DNA from: Neoscytalidium dimidiatum | Lineage: Eukaryota > Ascomycota > Dothideomycetes > Botryosphaeriales > Botryosphaeriaceae | Reading direction: 5' to 3' | Assembly: GCA_037367355.1 (NCBI GenBank) | Contig: CM074696.1 | Location: 3,100,001 to 3,164,000 of the forward strand | Length of the DNA stretch: 64,000 bases | Part shown: positions 11,508-23,572 of the stretch, piece by piece | How positions within the stretch are numbered: position 1 is the stretch's first letter | Layout of the letters: every line of letters starts with the position of its first letter | The notes under the pieces: generated by a model | What the model was told of the DNA's origin: nothing | What the model saw: only the letters and a program-made list of their open reading frames with translations | The model's database searches: none | Program-made: the position numbers and the translations under genes

Positions 11508-14500
11508 AAAGCCACAAAGGAAGGAGGAGTAAGGCAGCTGTGCGGGGTCTCTGACAGAAGGACTGTTGGGCAGAGTGTAGGGACCAGATCAGCCGACAGA
11601 CCCAACGAGGTCGGGTGTTGATGAGGCGTTTTGGGGCAGTCTGTTTCAGTTGCGTGGCGGCCTTCTTTGACTTGGTCTGGGTAGAGGATCGTTGCCGATT
11701 CCGCACGCAGCCCAACAATCGTTGCTGCCTTGGTGGAGCCCTTCCCGGGTCCTCTCCGCTGAGCGGAGTGAGACATTCATCATCTCTTTTTTATTCCGTA
11801 ATGAGCGACGGCGTTGGTGGTCTGATCAAGGGGATATCTCTGGCCTCTTTTGACGAGACTGCTGTCTAGAGCTTGGACAAGGCTAAGGATGTACAAACAA
11901 CAGACAATTGAGAAAGCCGCGAGATAGTAATTCTGACGGCCTCCTTTCATTCGGCTTTTTAATAGTCGACCGTGGAACGACACTATCCCATTGCTGAAAA
12001 GGCTAATTTGTGAGGTTTGTCAGTTGTCAAAACAATGTGTATTGGCATTTTTGTAGGGAGAATATGCTGGACCTGGCGCAGGAATGAAGGCAGGAAGCGG
12101 GATACTGAATAGAAGGGGTTTGAACCGTAGCTTGCTTGCTTGCGAGACAACGTCCAGCATGAATGAAAGGCAGCGCTGTCAGCACTCGGCCACTTCCACC
12201 GGTCGTTCCACAGCAGTAATAGGCATTAGCATAGCCATGACCTTTGGGCTAGATGGCCTGTCTTACCATATCCAGTCACCCGGAGCATTTTCGATCGAGA
12301 TGTCCGGTGCCGCTAATTGTTGGAGAATTGCTTCCCAGCTCCACCGACCCGCTCCGTACCACGTGCGGCCTCTTTCGCCCATTCCAATAGGTACGCCTTC
12401 TTGCCCTCTCTCCGCATGCTGCTCCCGCTCCGCTCCGCTTCGCCTTACATCGTACACCCCCAGAGCCAGAAACACAGCCCCAATCCAGCCACAAATGGAG
12501 GCAGTGGTGCCTGCTCATCCTACGCATGGCACCGCCGCTACAGCATTTGTAACAAAATGCACAAGGGCAAGTATTGTACAGATGTAAGTCCTACCTGCCG
12601 GAAACGCACCAATCCTTGTACCTCTGCTGTGGCTGAGATGATGACAGCAGCAGAAGCAACAAAGATGTCGAAGGAGTGTGGCTGCGTGGCTGGTGGGTGG
12701 ATCCTGCAGGATCGAGAGGGACGGTAGAAGGCGTAGAGGCGCGTATTTCTTTTCTCTTGTTTCGCAAGCGTGCAGGTGTGTAATTCACTCTATGCCCCAC
12801 CATTAAGGCTGCGCACGCAAGCTAGCAGAGCACGGCCGTGCCCGCGGCGCGGTAGGGGTGTGGGGGCGTTCTGGCCGTCTGAGGTTAGCTGGCCGACCGA
12901 CCGTCCTCTCAACAGATGACGCCATGCAGAGCGGGAGAGCAGGCAGGCGGGCGACGAGGAGAGGTTGTTTGCCTTGCCTGACCGGTGACTAGGGGTAATC
13001 AACCGGGCGGTTCATCATACACGCGCGCGCCAGGCGAGGAATGTGGGTATGCAAAATGCACACATGGGGTGCCCTCCGCGCATGTCGATCACTTCGAGCT
13101 GCAGTGCAAGTGGCAAATATTCAGCCAAGGGGAAGAAAAAGGTGCACTATTGATGACTCGGCAGATGGAGGTAAGCAAAATGGCTGTGGTATGTGTGACG
13201 GGTGGAAAGCGCGGGCCCTGCCGCGCAGTCCCGAGGGAGTGGATGGTGTGCGTCCGGGGTTTTCTGAGGCGTGGAGACTGAAAATGCACTGCTAGAGGAC
13301 GCCGGGTAAGGAAGAGCTTGGGGGAGAGGGCAGTCGACGTGTCACGGAAGAGTGGGAGAGATGGTGTGGCGGATGGCAGGGTGGTGTGCACGGCTGTCAA
13401 AAGCGATTAGGCAGGCGCATTGGAGGGCTGTTCGATGAGCTGATTGGCTGAGCTATTGCTGCTCTTGGAGAGACTGCGCGATGGTAGTGTACAGGTGGGT
13501 TGGAGCTCATGAGCGCAGGCTTGATGTCCGCTTTCGTGCTGATGAAATCTCAAGCTCTCGTTAGATCAGTATCGATTGCGCTCAAAAATGGAGAGCAATT
13601 ATCGAACCGGCGCTAGCAGCTATGGAATGTGACTTCGGCGGCTGGCCGTCCGCCAGTAGTCATATGGGGGCCAAGCCGGAAATCAAGGCATGAACAGCGC
13701 CCTATGTCCGGATGCTTCCGTTGCCGGTGTTGGTGGTGGCAGGACAATAGTCAACGGGTGGGAAAGCATGCTCGTTGTGTTTTCGCCTGGAAGCAGAACA
13801 GCATTACGTTCTACGCGTCGGACTCGGTGGCAGCAATCGCTTGATATGCTGGATAAGTTTAATTGTCTAGCAGCGGGGGACTAGACTGATTATAGTCGAA
13901 GTAGAAGGGGGAAGTTATAGCAGGGTCGCGGTTCACGCGGCTGTCTACCCGCCATCTCGGATATTCGTCTGTCCAGTTGTAGTGCTGTGGAACGGCTTGG
14001 GGAAGCCAAATGGTAAGTGGGTCTGACACGGGTGCAGAATGAGGAGAGGAAGAAAGATGGAGGGTGACCGGGGGCTAAGCTGCAAGCACGGCGCAAAGGT
14101 CGAAAAGCGCCAGCTGAAAGCACTACGATAGGGCTACACAGCTGAGTACCATGCCTGGAGAAAGGCCGATGTGGATCAGAAAACTTTGTGCGGTTGCGTC
14201 CGGCCGCGCGTACAGTTCTCAATATGCACTTGGGCAAACCGCGCTGTGGCAGGCGAAAGGCAAGGCAACAGAAACAAAAGCGCGAAAGGGTCTCGCTTGA
14301 GGATGCGAAGTTTTTTTTTTTTTTTTTTGGCTTTGCATGGGGAAGGCCAAGGCAAGGATGTAGGAGGTGAGCAAGGTGTGGTTATTCTGGTTGGGCGGCA
14401 GCGACAACGGAGTGGTTGAGGCAAAACCTGACCATCCGAGGCGTACTGTCCTGTTTCGGGGCGGGGCCGCCCAGGAGGGGGGAATGGAAAGTAAAGGATG

Positions 14501-16393
14501 GCGGGTGACGGGTGCCCCTTGGGGGCCGTTACAGGTAATAATAGTCAAGGGTGCGCAAGTGAGAGAGGATGCTGAAGTGTGGCTGATGGCTGTGTTCCGA
14601 CTCGCGTGCTTTGTGCCGGCCCTGTCGAGAAGCCACACTGTCTGCGCTGTGGCTGATGTGGAGGCTGCGCTTTTGAGGTACGGTGAGAGAGAACTTTGCT
14701 TTTTTCCTTTTCGTTGCACAGCCAACAGTACGACCGGTGTTGAGCGCGGCCAGGAGGAGCAGCGGCAAGCAGCCCGAGTCGAGTCGGGTCGGGTGCCAGG
14801 ACCTTAGACGAAAAGGCGCCGCCATTGCGACGAGCAACGAGCAACGGGCAATGGCCAACGGGGGCAGCCACATGATCGGGAAGGTGCGGCACAGTCATCC
14901 ATCGCGCCCACCATGCGAAGACGGCAAGGCAGACTCGCGCGCTGGACCAGCTGAGCGTTGCCGATTTGCAAGCAGTCGCCGGCATGTGGCTGCTGTAAGG
15001 GCAGCCTGCACGCCGCGCTCGCCCGACTGTTCGGCGACAAGACTGTTGTGCATGCTTGCCGTGCCTAGCGCCCGCTGCAGTAGCACCAGAAGAAGCAGAG
15101 CAGAAGCAGAATCACCAGCAGCAGCGCGTCCTGGCTGCCAATCGCGCCGGCACTTGCGCTGACATCAGCGTCCGGGTTGGAGCTTGGAGCGCGCACGCGC
15201 AACCTCTTGATCTTCGCTTGCGCCTCCACCACCCACTCAGCTGCCAGCCCGTGAGGCCATGCGGACCGCCTGCTGCTCATGTCACCCGCTGGAGGCCCGT
15301 CCCGCCTCCATCGACTCCGTCGCCCACTCCCAAGCATGCCCGCCCGCCCGGCGCTCGACTCGCGGCTGGCGTCGCCTGCAGGTGCAAGTGTAGGTGCAGG
15401 CGCGGTTCGCCGCCGTTGACCCATGCTCCATGCTCCACGCCCCACCCCATCGTTCCCGCCGCACTGCACCACACCGCACCGCAACGCAACGCGCAACCCT
15501 GCCGAAGAGCACCGCCGGGTCGCCCTAGACGTCACTCCATTTTGCCTGCTGCTCGCCGGTCGCCGCAGCCCATGCGATCATCAGGCACGGTGCGACCGCT
15601 GCTGTGGCTGCCCTTCGGCTGGCCGTCTGGCCGTTTGGCGCTGACAGGGTGCGGAGGCGCAGCACCCACCCCCCCAGAGATGGAGGCCGGAGTCTGGTCT
15701 CTGGTCGAGCCCGACACTCGCAGCCCCTTCCTGGCCGATGATGCGCGCTCGCATCCCAAAAACCCGCGCCGGCGCTGACGGTGCAAATCTGTGTAATGGA
15801 AAAAGTGCAAACCTCTGTCGACGCCATCGTGTTGGACCAGGCAGCGACTCTCAACGGGCTAGGTTAAAATCACCCCCAGTCTGGCCCTCCCTCCCCTTCC
15901 TGATTTTTCATCACTCGTTCGATTCGCACAGCCTTGCTGCATTCGTCGGTGACTCGCATGCGCCCGCGCCCTATTGTTCTCGTCGCTCGAGTCCACAGCA
16001 CTCTCCGAGACCTCAGTACTCGTGGGCTTCTCTTTATATCAGGTGTACCTGTTTCACTTTCCAGAGTCACCTGCCGCTACCTCTTCAACTCCGCCATCTC
16101 GTCCACGCGCTAGTCCTATCTGACTCTTTGTTCCTGACCTCCCGCTGCTTGTCTCCTTCCTGGTCCTGGCTTGCATACCCGTCGACTCTGTCGCCTGCCT
16201 GTTCCTGTCTCTTCGACACTTCTAGCCGCTTCCTGCAACACATATCTTCGACCGAACAAACCATCCCCAGCAAGAAGACAAGAAGATATAGCACCCTCTG
16301 CCGAGCTTTCTCCCCGACCTGGTCGGCGGAGACTGCATATCTCGCTCGATAAATCGCCCGCCTATCTCTGCTGCGCGATCCACACCTCCAGCT
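11508..16393. other. Large gene-poor interval, 4.9 kb
   Basis: No open frame in this stretch shows a recognisable domain, and those present are biased by Arg/Pro/Ala-rich GC sequence. It includes the exchanger's 3' end, a T18 tract at 14311-14328, and a CT-rich leader before the gene at 16394 (15880-16390). Non-coding RNAs cannot be excluded. Confidence 0.5.
14311..14328. repeat. T18 homopolymer tract
   Basis: Eighteen consecutive T residues in the gene-poor interval. Confidence 0.9.
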
Positions 16394-18316
16394 ATGTGCG
16401 TTATCGAACAACGCACTTACATTCAACCCAACGGCAAGAAAGAGACATTCGAGCACGTCAAGAGCCGTTGTGCTCTGGCCGATACTGGATCCTTTTGCCG
16501 TCAAGTTACCTACGAAGGACGCACCATGTCAGGCGCCGGTCACTCTCGCTATCCCCCCAATGTCCGCTACATGGACGAGTCCTCTTCACCTGCCACTGAG
16601 AGCTTTCCGCCCACACCTGTCGACGAGGCCACCATTGTCGAGGTCAGACCGACTGCCGGTGGGACGAGACCACAGCCTTCACCCAAGCATCGCCGCAAAA
16701 GTAGTTCCCTAGGAAAGATCTACTTCAACTTCAGTTCAAAGAAAGACAAGAAGAAGGAGAGAAATACGAAATACCACGGCAGCTCTGCTACTTCGGAAGC
16801 GACCTCTTCATCAAGCATCAGGAGCTTCTCTCCTGCGCCTGCCTCTCCTCACGATAGCCCATCACTTCCACACTTCCATCACAGGAGCCAAAGCGCGACC
16901 ATACCATCTAGACCGCTAATGGCATACGCGACAACTGCTAGGACGCCAACGCAGCCTGATTCACGAGGCAGAGATGAGGTCCACTGGCTCAGCCCCCAGC
17001 CACATGCTGACCTCCATCTTGCAAGCCTCGCAGCCCACGCTGACCCTCCGAGGAGGCCTCCTGGTCCGCCACGCCCTCCGGCACCTCCGGTCCCTGCTGA
17101 CCCGCCTTCCCCTGAAGGATCTGGCCGCAAGCGATCGCGTAGGCCCCCACCACTCGTTACTCAGTCCCTCCACCAGTCTGAATATAGTACTGCCTCGGCA
17201 GCCCACTCACTTTCGGGGAGCAGACCTTACCACACGCCTTCCGATGTGGCTCAAGTCGCAAGCGACCGTGCGTTTGCTGAAAGGCTCTCCGCTTCCCTGA
17301 GCAACCTTCGCATGGACAATGAACTTTCTCAGCCCTCAGAAACTGAAGACGAACGCCAAGCCCGCATCGAACGAGAGCGTGCGGAGGGACGTGCCAGCCT
17401 GCGTCAAGAACATCGAGCAGATCAATACTGGGCAGACTATCATAAGAGCCGCGAGCAACGCCGCGAGGAGGGAAGAAAGATGAATCAAGAGCAGAGACGT
17501 AGCGCCGACTGGGAAACTCAGCTGGAAGAGGGACGCCGTCGCGTGCAGCGTGAACGCGTAGAGCTTCAACCAGACGAGCGTCATAACCCGGCACTCGATG
17601 ACGCTGCGCCGGCCGAGAGTTCCGGTGACGATGATTGGGAGGCTCAACTCCAAGAAGGCCGCCGGCGCTTGGCCGAGCTGAAGCGTACCGAGGAGACAGC
17701 CAACGCAAATCGCCAGTCGATGCGTAACCGCCGTAACTCTTACTCTTCTACTGCCGGTGCACCTCACCGTAGCAACACTACGGGCGGTCATGGCCGTCGT
17801 CGCGCTGAAGTACGCTTCGACAATGTCTCTTCCACTTCCTCCTCTGCGAACGCCACCACCGGCACCAGCTCCAGTTCTGGTGGCCGCGCTGGCTACGACG
17901 AAGACGCAGAGCGCCGCCGCCTGTATGCGTTCGAGATGGGACAGATGGAGCGTGAACGCTCGGATAACGACGCCATGCTCGCTGCCCAGATTCGCGACGC
18001 TGAGGCTGATATCGCGCGTGCTCAGGCACGGCTGGACGCCAGGCGCGAGCGCACACGCCGAGAGCGCCTGGTCGAGGGCCAGTACAATAGGTACGCTTAC
18101 GATGCGCTCAATGCTGGCGCGCCTCGTGCCGGTGACTTTTACAATCCCCGACTCGGCATGGGCGGCGCTAGCGCTAGCGCGGGTTACGGCGACGATGCTC
18201 CTGTAAGGGAGTCTGGAAGAGAGAGAGGACACAGGGTGATCAACCAGGCACGAGGAGGGAGACAAAATAATCACCCTGATTCGCCTCGCCGCCGCTGGGA
18301 TGATCCGTATTACTGA
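16394..18316 (+). CDS. Charged protein of unknown function, MCVIEQRTY N-terminus
   Basis: A single 640-residue frame. The N-terminus MCVIEQRTYIQPNGKKE resembles the start of a family of uncharacterised filamentous-fungal proteins; I cannot assign a function. Residues about 60-330 are Ser/Pro-rich with a basic patch (SSKKDKKKER) and a proline run. Residues about 340-450 and 510-580 are Arg/Glu-rich and probably helical or coiled-coil. Within them a motif is repeated: DWETQLEEGRRR starting at residue 372 and DWEAQLQEGRRR starting at 414, 42 residues apart. The C-terminus is Gly/Arg-rich and disordered. No signal peptide or membrane segment is visible. The start is the first ATG after a long CT-rich leader and fits the conserved N-terminus. 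Confidence 0.75.
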   Translation: MCVIEQRTYIQPNGKKETFEHVKSRCALADTGSFCRQVTYEGRTMSGAGHSRYPPNVRYMDESSSPATESFPPTPVDEATIVEVRPTAGGTRPQPSPKHRRKSSSLGKIYFNFSSKKDKKKERNTKYHGSSATSEATSSSSIRSFSPAPASPHDSPSLPHFHHRSQSATIPSRPLMAYATTARTPTQPDSRGRDEVHWLSPQPHADLHLASLAAHADPPRRPPGPPRPPAPPVPADPPSPEGSGRKRSRRPPPLVTQSLHQSEYSTASAAHSLSGSRPYHTPSDVAQVASDRAFAERLSASLSNLRMDNELSQPSETEDERQARIERERAEGRASLRQEHRADQYWADYHKSREQRREEGRKMNQEQRRSADWETQLEEGRRRVQRERVELQPDERHNPALDDAAPAESSGDDDWEAQLQEGRRRLAELKRTEETANANRQSMRNRRNSYSSTAGAPHRSNTTGGHGRRRAEVRFDNVSSTSSSANATTGTSSSSGGRAGYDEDAERRRLYAFEMGQMERERSDNDAMLAAQIRDAEADIARAQARLDARRERTRRERLVEGQYNRYAYDALNAGAPRAGDFYNPRLGMGGASASAGYGDDAPVRESGRERGHRVINQARGGRQNNHPDSPRRRWDDPYY

Positions 18317-19313
18317 GCTGAACTGAGCAGTCTCTGCTGAGTTCCGCTCATACATTTGGGGGCTGCCGTCATCTCCCATACTTCCTTTCAAGTTTCCCTC
18401 CTTTCCGCCTACTCGCTATTTTGTCTATTTTTGGGCTCCTTTGGATTTTCTTCCTTGTTTCCTTAATGTATCTCATGTAATACCCCTTGACTATCCTGTT
18501 TCATCTTTTGGCCAATACTGTGAAAAAAACATCTATATTGGACGGTGTTCACGGTCTAAAGTAGTTTCAGCCTTGCTTGCCGACAAGGATTAGATAGGTC
18601 AGCGATTGATCGGTCGTTTCATTTGCTTGCCCGTTGCTGCCTGGATTGGGAGATCGTGCAAACACGCCCACTGGTAACGCATCCCAATCTGCACAGGGCT
18701 ACATTTCCTTATCAATGCCATTGAGATATCCACTGCATGTTTTCTTTTTCTTTTTCCTTTCCTTTTTTTTCTGTACATATGAGATACCCCTAAACCAAAA
18801 CAAGGTTCGATTGTTTTTTTTGTCACAACTAAGAGGGATTTCATTGCCATCCCGTAAAAAATGTATAGGTTGGGTTAGAGCAGTTCGGATGACGCGACAC
18901 GACTTGGATTGATATCTACACAAAAATGGCAGACCCATCAAAGGTTGGACCCAAAAAGGCGGAAGGTGTCGATTCAAAGTAATAGAAACCCGAGGACTGA
19001 AGAGGAAATTGGAAAAAAAAAAAAAAAAGGTTCCTCAAGTAATCGTCAAAAATTGAGCTCCTCCTGATGATGCCCTTCACACCCCTTAGCACCGCCCTCG
19101 ACGCCAACGCTCCACCGGGCACCAGCAGCGATGGGTCACGCTCATCACGCCACGGCCTAAATCCTTCCGCCGCCAAGACAGGTGTTTCCCTTCCAGAAGA
19201 AAAAAAAAGGAAAACGAAGTGGAAAAGAATCGAATCCTGGCCAACTATCCTACACTCCAGAAACCACCAACTTCACTCAACAGCTGTTCGTGTCACGCAT
19301 CACCATCACAGCC
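18317..19313. other. Convergent 3' spacer, 1 kb
   Basis: Lies between two convergent stops. It holds T-rich and A-rich runs (A16 at 19013-19028, several T6-T8) and no supported gene. Confidence 0.6.
19013..19028. repeat. A16 homopolymer tract
   Basis: Sixteen consecutive A residues in the spacer between convergent genes. Confidence 0.85.
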
Positions 19314-21866
19314 TCACAGCAACAATAAGTCACCATTTCCTTGCCCAACAGCGGGTTGGTACACCTGCTGCGGCTGATTCTGATTAACGACGTACATGTT
19401 GCTCTGCGCACCAGCTACGGGACTGTTACCGCCAAAGCCAGAGCCGTTGGCGATGCTCAGACTGGCCATCTGCTGGCTGCCGACCCCGGCAAAGTACAGG
19501 TCGGCTGCGTCGACAGCGCTGGCCATGTTCCCGTTGCCGTTCGCTGTGGCGGCTGCGGCGGACGTGTCGAGCGCGGGCATGGTCTGGCTGCGCTGCTTCG
19601 CGGCGTTGGCAGCTGCTTGGACGGTAGGTAGAGTATGTCGCTGCAGGGCGGGTGAGTCCTGCAGGCGACGTTGGCGTGCGGAGCGAAACACTTGGTTGAC
19701 GGGCTTAAGGTAGACGGTCGCAAGCGTGCCGACGTTGAGGCACATCTCCTCTAGTGTTGCTGGGTCGAGCTTCTCTGATTCAGCCGTGATGGCGGGCTTG
19801 TCGCCCATGACGACCTTCTTAGCCGTGGCTGGGTCGGATGACAGCAGACGCCAATACATATAGCCCCGGTCACGCAGGTCCGGGTTGTCGGTTTCCTCGG
19901 TGGCCCAGCGGAGCACCTTGGGAACGAGGTCTTGCCCCTTGGTCGGTCGTTGGATGAAGAGCTTCACAGTCGCCGTGAGCAGGGCTAGTTGCACTTCATG
20001 TGGCTCTTCGGCAAAGGTGTAGAGAAAATCGTCGAGGAGAACGTCAGAGTTGTCGATGCGGTCTGCATATTGCCCAATTACCCAAATCATGGCAGCCTTG
20101 GCTTCCGGTTCGTCCAAGGAGTCCAGGTTCTCGCACAGCGTGGAGATGATAGATTCGTATTGATTGGGGTATTTGCGGAAGATATTCCTGATGACCACAG
20201 TTGCTTCCTGGACGATGTACGACACCTTCGTAGCGACCAGCTCCAAAAGAGTGTTGATGCACAACCTCGCAGCAGGCTCGATCTTGATGGCAAGCTTGCC
20301 GATCGCTCGCACAGACTTGCGTACGAAGTCGACATCGATTTCAGTGGCATATCTAAGAGATGATTAGCTCAGCCGTGGTGCAAGGGTTGATATATGCTTA
20401 CTCTCTCAACTCTGTCAACACTTCCTTTATGTTGCGTTCCGTGGCCAGCATAAATATTAATTCCAGCTTCGTCACCTTGACGTAGATAGGATCGTTGTAT
20501 TTGCAGAAAAACACGCGAATGTCGTTACGGAGAACCTCTGGCCGGCGTTGCAAAATAAGGAGGGCGTTACGGAGGGCAAGGTATTGGATTTCAGGGCCTT
20601 TGGAGAGAAGAGTGACGAGTGGCGGAGAAAGTTTATTACAGAGGGAGGTGATGACTTTCTGGTCGGAGATGTAGTTCATGAGGTAGAGAATGACTCTTAT
20701 ACACGTGAGGACAACGGCAGAATTCGAATGTGACAACCTTGGCGCAATCCTCTCAGCGAGGAGCGCAGCCTCTGCCGTGTCCTGGGGGACATAGTTCATC
20801 ATGGCTTCCAAGATGTACGTTTGACCCCACCTGGATCCCGTTAGCATTAAGATAGCGTTTAGCAAAAGCATATAACGTACTCTGAGCAATCAGGCAAGAT
20901 CTGCACAATCTTCGATGCGCTTGCATAATCGATGGTGAGCTTGATGCTCTCGCTCCTCTCCCAAATGTCCATGAGGGCGGCCAAGGCGCTGGAGATGACT
21001 GTCGGGTTCTCATCTCTCAACATGTTGTTCAAACGATCGATCAGATCGGAATGCTCGACAAGATGCCGGTCGTGATCGTAGAGTTTTGCGACGCAAAAAG
21101 CGGCCGTCTTTCGGACATAGGGATCTCCGTCTTTGAGCAGTTGCTTGAGCGGGTTCACCGTAGCCTCCACGAACTCTCGGACGTGGATGTAGGATATGGT
21201 CCGCAGGGCCAATGCGCGCACGAGAGGATTGTTGTCTTCCATGTCCTGACCCACAAATCAGTTCAAGGGCTTCAAGCGCAACTGGAGGAACTTACATTCA
21301 CGATTATAGGTAGCGCCTTGAGCGCAACTTCGGGTTTTATGCTCGCATAATTGACCAAGTACAGGAAGCACCTGCGCGATCCGGTCAGCGCTGCCACTTA
21401 TCCAGCATTTACTCAATCCGCGCTGCCGTGTGCACTAACATCTTCTTGATCTCGAGGCTCGGTATATTCATGCAGTTGACGATATCCGGAAAGAGGGCGA
21501 CCATGTCGTTGTTGCTCATGGTCATGTTCGCGACGATCTTCTTCAGCGCAATCTTCTTGGCCGAGTGGTTCTTGTCTTTCTTGCCGCCGGATTGGAGCTC
21601 AAGGCGCAACTCGGCGACCTTGCCCTGTGGAGAATGCAGGTATTGTAAGTGAGGGGCATCGTAGGTGAAGGCTGGCATGAACATGATAGCGGCGGAAAAC
21701 ATGAGGGCGGCGACAACATGGGCAAGGCTGAGGCAGCGCGTAGGGTGTTGGTACGATCGCAGGACGCTGGAGCTGGGCGCGGAGTGGATTCGATGAACGA
21801 TGAGGCGTTATGTGGAGAGAGACGTACCCTGGCGAAGAGCTTCGCATCCTGCCCGCCTGAACTCAT
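19314..21866 (-). CDS. apl2: AP-1 clathrin adaptor complex beta subunit (beta-adaptin)
   Basis: Six exons on the minus strand, 21828..21866, 21440..21624, 21296..21371, 20881..21245, 20402..20830 and 19314..20352, give 710 residues. The spliced protein runs [23 protein letters not shown], then the adaptin trunk ([63 protein letters not shown]) and ends in a Gln/Asn-rich tail. Large beta subunits form the core of the AP-1 coat at the trans-Golgi and endosomes. The protein stops soon after the trunk and hinge, with no appendage (ear) domain; yeast Apl2 is similarly short while animal AP1B1 is about 950 residues. AP-1 rather than AP-2 is favoured by the short tail and trunk sequence, but paralogue assignment is inference. 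The first intron is long (203 nt). It shares a 410-bp promoter region with EMC4. Confidence 0.88.
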
Positions 21867-22276
21867 TGCTGCGGTTGTGCCCAGAGGTGTGGCTCTACAT
21901 GCATGTGCTCCCCTCCAAGCTTGTCCCTTTCCCCCTCCAATCCGGTTCGATGGCCGGGATACTGTGCCGCGCCCACGTGTATCTGGTTATCGGAGAAGTT
22001 GCGTGACCACACCGGCCATTCCTCGAGAGCCAACGCGCACGCGGGATCGGGAGCAAGTGTAGGTCGAGCGAGAGGAGTTGACGAGAGCGCGGGTGCAGCG
22101 AGTACGAGATGATGATGAGAAGGGGTGCTCCGGGCCGCCGCGCGAAGGTGCATGCCAACTTCTGCCCCGAGAGCCAGCCGCAGCTCCTCCGCAGCCCGCG
22201 ACGACATCCACCGTCCCACCTCGCGTCCCGCCGTGAACCAGCACCGCTCCTCGACACGCCCACCCCCATCGCAACC
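21867..22276. promoter_or_regulatory. Bidirectional promoter region, AP-1 beta / EMC4
   Basis: The 410 bases between the two divergent start codons must serve both genes. No strong TATA element is apparent. Confidence 0.6.
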
Positions 22277-22917
22277 ATGTCCGCCGTGCAAACACCTTTG
22301 CCACCGCCGCCGCCGCGGTGGGTGATTGACCTCAACTCTGCGCCCGCAACGCAGCCTGCCAAGTCCAGCATTCCCGACCCGCCGGGCTACACCGCGCCCC
22401 AGAGGCAGCAGCAAAGCAAGAATACCAAGGCCGCGCAGCCTTCTACACGCAAGCCGCCGTCGACAGAAGAGATGGATACACTGAAGCTGAAGAAGGCTTG
22501 GGAGCTCGCCATCGCCCCGGCTAAGCAACTGCCCATGAACGCCATCGGTGCGTCTCCAAAAGACGTAGCTATTAGTGTTTTCCTAAAACCTAACCGATCA
22601 TCGCAGGCATGTACATGACCGGCAACTCGCTGCAAATATTCTCTATCATGATGGTCTTCATGCTCTTCAAAAACCCCATCAATGCCATCCTCAACATCAA
22701 TCGCACCTTTGCCAACTACGAGACTCCCGGCACCTCATCGCGCCTGATTGGGGTCAAGCTCGTTTTCGTCGCGACAAACTGTCTTGCGCTTGCTCTAGGG
22801 ATCTGGAAGGTCAATAAGATGGGATTGCTTCCTACGACTAGGAGCGATTGGTTGGCGTGGGAGTCTGAGAGGATACCGTTGGAGAGGGCGCAGTTCCTTG
22901 GCTGGAGTTCCCAGTAA
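22277..22917 (+). CDS. EMC4: ER membrane protein complex subunit 4 (EMC4)
   Basis: Two exons, 22277..22547 and 22607..22917, give 193 residues, close to the family length. The N-terminal half is Pro/Gln-rich and cytosolic (RWVIDLNSAP, then KLKKAWELAIAPAKQLPMNA). The join makes AIGMYMTGNSLQIFSIMM, the EMC4 signature leading into the first membrane segment. Two hydrophobic segments follow (about 101-118 and about 142-160), and the tail reads KMGLLPTTRSDWL. EMC4 is part of the EMC insertase that places tail-anchored and polytopic proteins in the ER membrane. The ATG at 22277 is chosen over upstream in-frame codons because it gives the normal length. Confidence 0.9.
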
Positions 22918-23572
22918 CTAATGGGCTCACAAGAGTGTACTATGCTGGTGGTTGTATCCGACGCTTGAAAAGAAGGATAGTGCAAATCGCCACCTTGGAT
23001 AGTTGGAAGGTCTCGGTGGTGTCAGAGATGTCAGAGTAGGCAATCACGCTGAGATTGCAGACTTGCTCAACAACACCTCCCAGCCGTTTGGGTTCTTTGA
23101 AGCTGCGAATCGATGGATTTAACGTGCAAAGCGGGGGCGAATGAGCCCTAGATACGCCGTTTGCCCGAACAATATTGTCCTCTGGCAGCAGTCTGACATA
23201 TCAGGGAGGGCCACTTTCCTGACACCCTGTTTAGCATCTACGAAGCAAGCAATGACGAACGATATTTAAAGACGCCAATTGCTCGAGGTGCTGTTTACCC
23301 ACTCTCTCAATTTGCATCGCTGAAGATGTCCAGCGAAGGTCCAAGGGCAGCCGCACGTGCTCAGCCTTACGAGCGGCGATCGCTTTCACCGCCTTCGGAC
23401 CCCGGCAAAGGGTCGTCGTTCCCGCCGCGCCGAGTTGCCCCGTTCTGGCATCTTCCAAGGTCCCTATGATTACGCACTGCGCCGCAACCCGACCTTTGCC
23501 CTACACTGACAACATTTCTCTCCCAGCGCCACTTTCGTTGCGTTATAAATCCACTGCGGTCGCTCGTCCACC
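22918..23572. other. Spacer, 3' of EMC4 and promoter of AN1 gene
   Basis: No gene is supported in these 655 bases. Confidence 0.6.

Noticed and set aside
15056..15778. 240-codon open frame on +
   Set aside because: Composition is Pro/Arg/Ala/His-rich from GC-rich DNA, overlaps similar frames on the other strand, and has no domain or conserved-looking segment.
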